Positions 50,340-56,741 of a stretch of 56,741 nt of DNA are shown here, piece by piece (position 1 is the stretch's first letter; every line of letters starts with the position of its first letter). Below the pieces are notes generated by a model. That model did not search any database and was not told the DNA's origin. It saw nothing but the letters and a program-made list of their open reading frames with translations. The stretch is from Amycolatopsis rhizosphaerae (GTDB lineage: Bacteria > Actinomycetota > Actinomycetes > Mycobacteriales > Pseudonocardiaceae): contig NZ_VJWX01000001.1 of NCBI RefSeq assembly GCF_007713715.1, positions 1-56,741 on the forward strand, in the 5' to 3' direction. Position numbers and translations under genes: made by a program.

Positions 50340-51621
50340 CGCTGCCGTCCGGCTTGATCTCGGTGAACCCGGTGTAGGGCACCAGGGCCTCCGGGACGCC
50401 GATGGACCCGTCCGCGCGCTGGTTCTGCTCGACGAGCGCGACCAGCGTGCGGCCGATCGGCAGGCCCGAGGCGTTCAGCGCGGCCACCGCCCCCCGCTTG
50501 CCGTCCTTGCCCTTGCCGCGGATGTTTGCGCGCCGCGTCTGGAAGGTGCCGGTGTCCGAGGCGCTGGAGATCTCGCGGTAGGTCTGCTGGCTCGGGATCC
50601 AGACCTCGATGTCGTAGGTGATCTGCGCGGAGAACCCGATGTCCCCGGCGGGCAGCTTGATCACCCGGTAGGCGAGGCCGAGCCGCCGCAGTGGCGCCTC
50701 CGCGTGGCTCAGGATCTCTTCCAGCGCCTCGCGGGACTTCTCGGCGGCCACCAGCTGCACCAGTTCGACCTTCGAGAACTCGTGCTGGCGGATCAGGCCG
50801 CGGGTGTCCCGGCCGTAGGAGCCGGCTTCCGAGCGGAAGCACGGGGTGTGCGCGGTGTAGCGCAACGGCAGCTCTTCCAGCGGAAGGATCTCGTCCGCGT
50901 GCAGGTTGACCAGCGGCACCTCGGCGGTCGGGATGAGGAAGAGCTCCCGGTCGGCCACGCCGGTGCGGAACAGGTCCTCCTCGAACTTCGGCAGCTGGCC
51001 GGTGCCGGTCATGGTCTGCCGGGTGACGAGCGCGGGCAGCGAGAACTCGGTGTAGCCGTGCTCGCGGGTGTGGATGTCGAGGAAGAAGGCGGCCAGCGCC
51101 CGCTCCAGTCGCGCGCCCGCGCCCTTGAACACCGCGAAGCGCGGGCCCGAGAGCTTCGTGGCGCGGTTGAGGTCGAGAATGCCGGACCGCTCGCCGAGAT
51201 CCACGTGGTCGAGCGGGGTGAAGTCGAACTCGGGCGGCGTGCCCCAGGCGCGGATCTGCTCGGCGAACTCCTCGGTGGCGCCGTCGGGCAGCTCGTCCAG
51301 CGGGAGGTTCGGAACGGCGAGCAGGAACTCCGTCAGCTCGGCCTCGATCCGGCGGTGTTCGTCCTCGAGTTCGCCGATGCGCACCTTGAGCTGGCGGGCC
51401 TGCTCGCGCAACTCGGCGATGTCCTCGCCACGCCGCGCCGCGGCCTGCACGTCGGCGGCGGCCTTCTTGGACTGGGCCCGCGCCTGGTCGCCCTCGCTGA
51501 TGACCTCGGATCGCCTGCTCACCAGCTTGCCGAGGCGGTCGGTGTCGAGCACATACCCGCGACGGCGCAGCTTGGCGGCCGCGTCCGTCCCGGGATCGAG
51601 CAGCAGGCGGGCGTCGTGCAT
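50326..51621 (-). CDS. serS: seryl-tRNA synthetase, divergent form
   Basis: A 431-residue class II synthetase with an N-terminal coiled-coil arm (about 30-110) and a C-terminal catalytic core: TAEVPLVNLH, motif 2 FRSEAGSYGRDTRGLIRQHEF and motif 3 about residues 383-392. Two features are unusual. The arm opening MHDARLLLDPGTDAAAKLRRRGY is unlike the common MIDLRLLR start, and motif 3 is ALNASGLPIGRT instead of TLNGSG-type; SASDTGTFQTRR replaces the usual SNC-x-FQARR. The core is of the E. coli-like subtype rather than the M. tuberculosis type, although the locus is syntenic with mycobacterial serS. It may be a second, resistance-type SerS or a replacement. Confidence 0.9.
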   Translation of the reverse strand: MHDARLLLDPGTDAAAKLRRRGYVLDTDRLGKLVSRRSEVISEGDQARAQSKKAAADVQAAARRGEDIAELREQARQLKVRIGELEDEHRRIEAELTEFLLAVPNLPLDELPDGATEEFAEQIRAWGTPPEFDFTPLDHVDLGERSGILDLNRATKLSGPRFAVFKGAGARLERALAAFFLDIHTREHGYTEFSLPALVTRQTMTGTGQLPKFEEDLFRTGVADRELFLIPTAEVPLVNLHADEILPLEELPLRYTAHTPCFRSEAGSYGRDTRGLIRQHEFSKVELVQLVAAEKSREALEEILSHAEAPLRRLGLAYRVIKLPAGDIGFSAQITYDIEVWIPSQQTYREISSASDTGTFQTRRANIRGKGKDGKRGAVAALNASGLPIGRTLVALVEQNQRADGSIGVPEALVPYTGFTEIKPDGSVTLA

Positions 51622-51816
51622 CGGTACTCCAGGTACGAGCCGGATTGGTCACCTCCAGCGTATCCACCGCGACCAGCCCGTTTCCGCAGCACCCGGGGGT
51701 GACCACTTTCGTGCGAACCCGCGTCACCGTTTCGGCCCGTCCCCGTTCGCGGACACGCTAGGTTCGAGCCGCGGAACATCGGTTCGGGGAATCTTGTCGA
51801 GGAATCCGGGAGCGCC

Positions 51817-52338
51817 GTGCGAGGACGGATCGCCGTGGCGGGAAGCCTGCTGCTGGCCACCGCCTGTACCACCGCGGTGCCGGGAACCCCGCACCCGCAG
51901 ACCGGCCGGGTCACCAAGGTGCCTGCCGCCTCGACCGACCCGTGTTCGGTGATCACGAACGACGAGGCCGCCGCCGCCGGGCTGAGCGCGCCCGGCGAGC
52001 CGAAGCCGGGCCGTCCGGAGAGCAGGGTGCCGCCGGGCTGCGTCTGGCACTCCGGCAAGCCGGACGGCTCGACGGACGACGAGATCACCGTCTTCTACAG
52101 CACCGACCTGCCGGTCGGCGACTACTACCCGAGTCGGCCCGACGGGCACGAGCAGTTCGGCGGGATCACCTGGGACCACTACCGGGGCCCGCTCGGGGAC
52201 GTCGAGTGCGACTTGGCCGTCACCCTGTCGTCGAAGTCCTTCCTGGCCCTGTCCGGGCAGAACTACGCAGACCCGGCGAAGGCCTGCGACGTGGTCCGCA
52301 AGATCGCGCCGATCGTGGCCGGGCACCTCGCCCGCTAG
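51817..52338 (+). CDS. DUF3558 lipoprotein
   Basis: A 173-residue lipoprotein. The signal peptide ends LLLATAC with the lipidated cysteine near residue 17. The mature part follows the DUF3558 pattern: DPCSVITNDEAAAAGL, a central PPGCVWHS and a C-terminal AKACDVVRKIA, with cysteines in conserved spacing. Function is unknown; the family is large in Pseudonocardiaceae and mycobacteria. It begins at GTG 51817 and ends seven bases from the convergent regulator gene. Confidence 0.9.
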   Translation: MRGRIAVAGSLLLATACTTAVPGTPHPQTGRVTKVPAASTDPCSVITNDEAAAAGLSAPGEPKPGRPESRVPPGCVWHSGKPDGSTDDEITVFYSTDLPVGDYYPSRPDGHEQFGGITWDHYRGPLGDVECDLAVTLSSKSFLALSGQNYADPAKACDVVRKIAPIVAGHLAR

Positions 52339-52344
52339 GGTCCG

Positions 52345-53178
52345 TCACGAGATGGACCGGAGCCGGGCGTGGGGGCGGCGGAGTTCGTCGATGGCGTGTT
52401 CCGTCCGGTCGTCCGCGGGGAGGAAGACGACCAGTTGCTGGGCGTCCGCGGAGAGTTCGAGCGTCTCGCGGAGCAGGTGGAGTTCGTGCCCCGCCGGGTG
52501 GTTGAGCCGGAGAACTCCCCGCTGTGGAACCACGTGGCGGCTCAGGCGGCGGGTGAAGTCGGGGCCAGCGACGGGGGCGAGTTCGGCGGTGAACCACTCG
52601 GAGTTCTCGACGGATGGTCCGAGCCACAGGTCGAAGGCCTGCTCGTCCGCGACCTCGTCCCAGTCGGCGAAGAACGTCCGGGCGCGGGGGTCGGTGAAGA
52701 CGTAGCGGGTGAGGTTCGGGTTTTCGGCGTCGAGCAGTCCGGTCCCGCCGGTCACCAGCTCGAAGCCGCTGGTGCGGGCGAGGACGTCGCCCAGCCGGTT
52801 CGTCACCACGGCGATGCCCGGTTCGAGGAGGCGGAGCGTCCGGAGGACGGACGGCCGCACCTGCCGGAGCGGCGGTGCGGGCCGGGCGTGCGCGGAACAC
52901 TCACCGCCGGTGATCTTCGCGAGGTAGCGCAGGTGGTTGCGCTCCACCGGGTCGAGGCTGAGCGCGTCGGCGAGTGCGTGCAGCACCGCCACCGAAGGAT
53001 TGCGGTCGCGGCCCTGCTCGATGCGGGTCAGGTATTCGACGCTGATGCCCGCCCGCGAAGCCAGGTCCACGCGGCGCAGCCCCGGTGACCGGCGGCGGCC
53101 GCGTTCCGGCAGTCCCAGCGATTCCGGCTGGATGCTGTCGCGCTTGGTCCGGAGGAAGTCCCCCAACGGCGTCCCCAT
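52345..53178 (-). CDS. XRE-family regulator with MmyB-type ligand domain
   Basis: A 277-residue regulator. The N-terminal helix-turn-helix is at about 25-85 (RRVDLASRAGISVEYLTRIEQGR, preceded by the typical GLPERGRRRSPGLRR). The C-terminal MmyB-like domain, which in related proteins binds a fatty acid, contains WFTAELAPVAG and VVPQRGVLRLNHPAGHELHLL. It stands divergent from the FMN reductase and aldo/keto reductase genes, which are the likely targets. A palindrome at 53224 lies in between. Confidence 0.9.
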   Translation of the reverse strand: MGTPLGDFLRTKRDSIQPESLGLPERGRRRSPGLRRVDLASRAGISVEYLTRIEQGRDRNPSVAVLHALADALSLDPVERNHLRYLAKITGGECSAHARPAPPLRQVRPSVLRTLRLLEPGIAVVTNRLGDVLARTSGFELVTGGTGLLDAENPNLTRYVFTDPRARTFFADWDEVADEQAFDLWLGPSVENSEWFTAELAPVAGPDFTRRLSRHVVPQRGVLRLNHPAGHELHLLRETLELSADAQQLVVFLPADDRTEHAIDELRRPHARLRSIS

Positions 53179-53223
53179 ACGGCGAGCATAAGACAGTTCC
53201 CGCCGGTCGCGGAGTGCTCAGCG

Positions 53224-53240
53224 TGGCCCTGCGAGGGCCA
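53224..53240. promoter_or_regulatory. palindrome between regulator and reductase genes
   Basis: TGGCCCTGCGAGGGCCA is a perfect 7-bp inverted repeat with a 3-bp centre, located midway in the 112-bp divergent gap. It is a plausible operator for the MmyB-type regulator, inferred from position alone. Confidence 0.35.
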
Positions 53241-53290
53241 GCCTGCGCACGGTCTGGTTGCGGCCGCGGTCGCCGCCGATCGTGGTGGAC

Positions 53291-53884
53291 ATGGAAGACA
53301 CGCACAAGCTGTTGATCATCGTGGGAAGCGTCCGGGAAGGACGGTTCGGTCCGGTCGTGGGTTCCTGGGTCGCCGAGCAGGCCCGCGAGCACGGTGGTTT
53401 CGACGTGGACGTCATCGATCTCGCCGACATCGACATCCCGCTGGCGCTGCCCGCGGCGTCACCGAAGTACGCCGGCGACAGCTACCCCCGGCCGGCCGGG
53501 ATGGCGGCACTGACGTCGGCGCTGGAGGAGGCCGACGCGTTCATCGTGGTCACCCCGGAGTACAACCACAGCTATCCCGCGTCCCTGAAGGCCGCCATCG
53601 ACTGGCATTTCACCCAGTGGACGGCCAAGCCCGTCGCCTTCGTCAGCTACGGGGGCGCGGCGGGCGGCCGACACGCGGTGCTGCACCTGGAAAACGTGCT
53701 GACGGAGTTGCACGCGGTGACCATCCGCGACGGTCTGGCCTTCCCGAACTACTTCACCGCGTGGGAGGACGGCCGCCCGCTCGATCCCGGCGCCCCCGGA
53801 TACGCCAAGACCCTGCTCGACCAGTTGGGCTGGTGGGCGGGCGCGCTCCGCTCGGCGCGCGAGGCCGCTCCCTACCCCGCATGA
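53291..53884 (+). CDS. NADPH-dependent FMN reductase
   Basis: A 197-residue flavodoxin-like reductase (SsuE/ArsH-like family). IIVGSVREGRFG near residues 8-19 binds the FMN phosphate and VVTPEYNHSYPASLKAAIDW near 78-97 is the family hallmark. It probably reduces FMN, quinones or azo compounds. ATG 53291 is chosen. Its stop adjoins the aldo/keto reductase start region, so the two form an operon, likely controlled by the divergent MmyB-type regulator. Confidence 0.92.
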   Translation: MEDTHKLLIIVGSVREGRFGPVVGSWVAEQAREHGGFDVDVIDLADIDIPLALPAASPKYAGDSYPRPAGMAALTSALEEADAFIVVTPEYNHSYPASLKAAIDWHFTQWTAKPVAFVSYGGAAGGRHAVLHLENVLTELHAVTIRDGLAFPNYFTAWEDGRPLDPGAPGYAKTLLDQLGWWAGALRSAREAAPYPA

Positions 53885-53895
53885 GGACGGAGACG

Positions 53896-54864
53896 ATGGA
53901 CTACGTTCCGCTCGGGAACACCGAGCTGATGGTCAGCCGGGTGGCGCTGGGCTGCATGGGGTTCGCCGATCCGTCGCTCGGGGTCAACCCGTGGGCCCTG
54001 GACGAGGAGGCCGCGGCTCCGATCTTCCGGAGAGCCGTCGAGTCGGGCATCACCCTGTGGGACACCGCGAACGTCTACGGCGGCGGCACCTCGGAGGAAA
54101 TCGTCGGTCGTGCCGTCAGGAAGTACTCGCGGCGGGAGGACCTCGTCATCGCCACCAAGGTGGGACTCCCGATGCACGACGGGCCCGGGGGTTCCGGGCT
54201 GTCGCGCAAGGCGATCCTCGATCAGGTCGACGGCTCGCTCACGCGACTCGGCACGGACTACATCGACCTCTACCAGATCCACCGGTTCGATCCGAAAACC
54301 CCGGTCGAGGAAACGATGGAAGCCCTCCATGAGGTGGTGGTGGCCGGGAAGGTCCGCCATCTCGGCGCCTCGTCGATGTGGGCGTGGCAGTTCGCCAAGA
54401 TGCAGTACACCGCCACGCTGAACGGCCACACGCGGTTCGTGTCGATGCAGAACCAGTACAGCCTCGTGCAGCGCGAGGATGAGCGGGAGATGTTCCCCCT
54501 GCTCGCCGACCAGGGAGTAGCCAGCCTGCCGTGGTGCCCGCTCGCCAAGGGACGGCTGGCCCGGCCCTACGGTCAGGTCACCAGCCGCTCGGCGAGCGAT
54601 CCCGTGGGACAGCGGTCCTTCGGCGACGTCGATCGCCCGATCGTCGATACCGTGCAGCGGATCGCGGCCCGCCGTGGCATCCCCATGGCCCGCGTCGCGC
54701 TCGCCTGGGTACTCGGCAATCCCGCCGTCGCCGCGCCCGTCATCGGGGCGACGAAGCCCGCTCACCTGGACGACGCCGTGGCCGCACTGGCCGTCGAACT
54801 CGACGACGACGAGATCGACGAGCTGGAGCGTGCGTACACCCCCCGTGAGCCGACCGGGTTCTGA
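53896..54864 (+). CDS. aldo/keto reductase
   Basis: A 322-residue NADPH-dependent aldo/keto reductase. The catalytic tetrad is visible: Asp in LWDTANVYGGG with the Tyr four residues on, Lys in IATKVG and His in YQIHRFD. The C-terminal ASDPVGQRSFGDVDR segment binds the cofactor phosphate region. ATG 53896 begins MDYVPLGNTELMVSRVALG, the usual family opening, with GAGG nine bases upstream; ATG 53881, overlapping the preceding stop, is an alternative. Partner gene: FMN reductase. Confidence 0.92.
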   Translation: MDYVPLGNTELMVSRVALGCMGFADPSLGVNPWALDEEAAAPIFRRAVESGITLWDTANVYGGGTSEEIVGRAVRKYSRREDLVIATKVGLPMHDGPGGSGLSRKAILDQVDGSLTRLGTDYIDLYQIHRFDPKTPVEETMEALHEVVVAGKVRHLGASSMWAWQFAKMQYTATLNGHTRFVSMQNQYSLVQREDEREMFPLLADQGVASLPWCPLAKGRLARPYGQVTSRSASDPVGQRSFGDVDRPIVDTVQRIAARRGIPMARVALAWVLGNPAVAAPVIGATKPAHLDDAVAALAVELDDDEIDELERAYTPREPTGF

Positions 54865-55062
54865 GAGGCTGGTTCGGACCAAGACCGAGGAAGCCGTCAT
54901 CCAAGGCGACATCACGGCCGTTCGGTCCGTGGTCGTGGACGTGGCAACCGACTGGACGATCACCGACGTCGTCGAGTTGCGGCGCTGGGCCGGCGAGTGC
55001 GCCCTGCCCGGTGGGAAGCTCAGCGGCGCCACCGAGTTCGAGCCGTTGCCCGGGGGACGGGA

Positions 55063-55300
55063 GTGGTGCGCGTGTTGGTGGAACGGGGTCTGCTGGTCCG
55101 CGTGCCGGATGAGGCCGACGCCCGCGCGTTCCGGCTGTCGTTGACCCCCGAGGGCCGCGACCTGGGCCGCCTCGCCACCGCGGCCGCCCGCGACATCGAC
55201 GCCCGGTTCTTCGGCCCGGATCCCGAGTCCTGGCGTGACGCGCTGCGGTCGGCCGCCGAACCCCGCATGCTCCGCCGCTCGGGAAACGGGAAACACAGCC
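55063..55300 (+). pseudogene. decayed MarR-family regulator (C-terminal part)
   Basis: In one frame the text VLVERGLLVRVPDEADARAF then RLSLTPEGRDLGRLA matches the wing and following helix of MarR proteins (ERGLVxRxPDxxDxRAxxLxLTPxG). No start, no recognition helix and no proper stop are present in that frame, which runs on antisense into the next gene. The N-terminal part is missing or frameshifted: the preceding 54870-55060 is open in a different frame (including VVVDVATDWTITDVVELRRW) but is not recognisable. The 54865-55299 gap therefore holds gene debris rather than a functional gene. Confidence 0.6.
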
Positions 55301-56496
55301 TAGTCGACCCGGGCCGGGATCCGGTCCGCGACGACCTTGGCGATCTCCAGTGCGCTCGTCGCGGCCGGGGAGGGCGCGTTGAGCACGTGGACCTGGTGCG
55401 GCGCGGTTTCGATGAGGAAGTCGTCGACCAGCGAGCCGTCGGGCAGCAGCGCCTGGGCCCGCACGCCCGAGCCGTGGCGCACGATGTCGTCGGGCCCGAT
55501 GGCGGGGACGAGCCGGGCGAGGCTCGCCGCGAACCGGCGCCGCGACAGCGAGCGCAGCACCTCGTCCATGCCCGTCGGGTAGGCGTACCGGCGGGCCAGG
55601 CGCCAGGAACCGGGGAAGCGCGCCACGTCGGCGAGGTCCGTGGGGGAGATGTCACGCCAGCGGTAGCCCTCGCGACGCAACGCGAGCACGGCGTTGGGGC
55701 CCGCGTGGACGCTGCCGTCGAGCATGCGGGTGAGGTGCACGCCGAGGAACGGCAGCGAGGGGTCCGGCACCGGGTAGATCAGGCCGCGGACCAGGCCGCG
55801 CCGCTCGGGCCGCAACTCGTAGTACTCGCCCCGGAACGGCACGATCCGGGCGCGCGGGCTGATCCCGGCCAGCCGCGCCACCCGGTCCGAGTGCAGCCCG
55901 GCGCAGTTGACCAGCGCGTCGGCCCGGATCACTTCGCTGCCGGTCGCGACCTCCACACCGCCGGTCCGGCCCGGGCGGATGGCCAGGGCCGGGGCGCCGA
56001 GCCGGAGATCCGCTCCCCGTTCGGTGAGCAGGCGCACCAGTGCGTCGCAGATCCCGGGGAAGTCGATGATGCCGGTCGAGTCCACCCGGAGCGCGCGGAC
56101 GCAGGTGACCTCGGGCTCGTAGTCGTGCGCCTCGGCCGGGCCGATCAGCCGGGCCGGCACCCCGTTGGCTTCGGCGCGCTCCGCGAGGACGTGCAGTGCG
56201 GGAAGCTCGGCCTCCTCGGTGGCGACCACCAGCTTGCCGCAGACCTCGACCCCCACCCCGTTCGCCCTGGCGAAGTCCACAATGGAGCGGTTGCCCGCCA
56301 CGGAGAGGCGCGCCTTGGCCGAGCCGGGCTTGTAGTACAGACCGGCGTGCACCACGTTGGAGTTGTGGCCGGTCTGGTGCGCGGCCCAGCGGTCCTCCTT
56401 CTCCAGCACCGTCACCGCGGTCCCGCGGCGGGTCAGTTCCCACGCCACGGCCAGTCCGATGATCCCGCCGCCGATCACGATCGCTCGCTGCACCAC
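55300..56496 (-). CDS. lhgO: L-2-hydroxyglutarate oxidase-type FAD enzyme
   Basis: A 398-residue FAD-dependent oxidoreductase of the DAO family. The nucleotide-binding motif is VIGGGIIGLAVAWEL at residues 7-21. GHNSNVVHAGLYYKPGSAKA near 43-62 and YPTGMDEVLRSL in the C-terminal half are typical of LhgO (YgaF), which oxidises L-2-hydroxyglutarate to 2-oxoglutarate and passes electrons to quinone. A broader 2-hydroxyacid role is possible. ATG 56496 is the start; no operon partner is visible. Confidence 0.9.
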   Translation of the reverse strand: MVQRAIVIGGGIIGLAVAWELTRRGTAVTVLEKEDRWAAHQTGHNSNVVHAGLYYKPGSAKARLSVAGNRSIVDFARANGVGVEVCGKLVVATEEAELPALHVLAERAEANGVPARLIGPAEAHDYEPEVTCVRALRVDSTGIIDFPGICDALVRLLTERGADLRLGAPALAIRPGRTGGVEVATGSEVIRADALVNCAGLHSDRVARLAGISPRARIVPFRGEYYELRPERRGLVRGLIYPVPDPSLPFLGVHLTRMLDGSVHAGPNAVLALRREGYRWRDISPTDLADVARFPGSWRLARRYAYPTGMDEVLRSLSRRRFAASLARLVPAIGPDDIVRHGSGVRAQALLPDGSLVDDFLIETAPHQVHVLNAPSPAATSALEIAKVVADRIPARVD

Positions 56497-56554
56497 GCGG
56501 CCAGCCTAGGTTGCCGTGCCCGGGGCGGGGTGACCACGGGCCCGACTGCCGTCT

Positions 56555-56741
56555 TCAGCCCAGGGTGAGCCGGACGGCGATCCGGTCGGCGTCGAAGGCG
56601 GTCCGGTCGGGCAGCAGGCCGTGGTGGCGGGCAGGCCAGCGGCAGACGATCACGTTCAGCGGGCGGCCGAGTTGTTCGTTCAGGCGCCGCAGGAATCCAC
56701 TCGTCTCGCCGCCGTCGAACGGGCCCTGCCCGGCCTGGAAG
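56555..56741 (-). CDS. 3' end of an unidentified gene (partial)
   Basis: An open frame enters from the right edge and ends at TGA (56555-56557). The 61 visible residues include GGETSGFLRRLNEQLGRPL and end IAVRLTLG. Codon use is typical of the genome, so it is likely coding, but I do not recognise the family and the start lies outside the window. Confidence 0.6.
   Translation of the reverse strand, partial: FQAGQGPFDGGETSGFLRRLNEQLGRPLNVIVCRWPARHHGLLPDRTAFDADRIAVRLTLG

Noticed and set aside
54997-56568. A 523-codon plus-strand frame across the lhgO gene
   Set aside because: Only its first 100 or so codons resemble a protein (MarR wing). The rest is antisense to the FAD enzyme and shows arginine/alanine-rich shadow composition.

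Overview
The window is chromosomal DNA of a high-GC actinomycete. GTG starts, four-base start/stop overlaps, probable leaderless genes, an actinobacterial-type iron box, F420- and mycobacterial-type families and a serS/pheA neighbourhood ordered as in Mycobacterium tuberculosis all fit Pseudonocardiaceae. I favour Amycolatopsis or a close relative, from remembered sequence style rather than a search. I see no insertion sequence, prophage, CRISPR array, rRNA or biosynthetic megacluster; most of it reads as stable core or semi-core chromosome.

Layout. 0-6 kb: a beta-helix-like membrane protein, tRNA-Gly(GCC), an ECF sigma factor fused to its own zinc-finger/membrane domain, a small membrane protein and an Fpg/Nei DNA glycosylase. 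6-13.6 kb: a LytS-type kinase, an S49 peptidase and a LytTR regulator, followed by two sodium:solute (acetate-type) symporters each preceded by a small two-helix membrane protein; this looks like carboxylate sensing plus uptake. 13.6-26.4 kb: mixed genes (rhodanese, P450, DUF5926, DUF952, SigE-family sigma with a membrane partner, arginine deiminase, CPBP protease, PPOX protein, iron-regulated DUF2470 protein, IclR pair, TetR-like protein, GDT1-type cation transporter, NmrA-like reductase).

26.5-36 kb is the most coherent block: cydA-cydB-cydDC (cytochrome bd oxidase and its ABC assembly factor) runs directly into a GAF-domain histidine kinase resembling DevS/DosS. A DevR/DosR-like response regulator lies about 2.4 kb beyond it on the other strand. 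A near-consensus DosR box stands in front of cydA, beside the promoter of the divergent NmrA-like gene. This predicts a local redox or oxygen circuit. The kinase is followed by a short remnant of an Imm1-type immunity gene, then a MarR/FUSC divergent pair.

36-49.4 kb: a type-B carboxylesterase, DUF3024, two large uncharacterised proteins, a 48-residue membrane protein, pantothenate kinase, a macro-domain protein, pheA with a histidine phosphatase, a DUF4232 lipoprotein, a zincin-type metallopeptidase, a septum-formation-type protein, and a YgiB-like / ATP-grasp (YgiC/YjfC) / DUF350 cassette. 49.4-56.7 kb: haloalkane dehalogenase, a divergent seryl-tRNA synthetase, a DUF3558 lipoprotein, an MmyB-type regulator opposite an FMN reductase and aldo/keto reductase, a decayed MarR gene, an L-2-hydroxyglutarate oxidase-type FAD enzyme, and the 3' end of an unidentified gene.

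Sequence-level signals worth following are the DosR box, the NmrA promoter/operator, an SD-masking hairpin in front of the GDT1 gene, DnaA-box-like sites between cydA and cydB, a family of CCGTGAG/CTCACGG palindromes, a MITE-like inverted repeat, and a recurrent gapped palindrome TCCACNNTGGAC embedded in coding sequence. No fully new system is proven here. The best candidates are the cyd-DosRS circuit, the ATP-grasp envelope cassette and the aberrant SerS.
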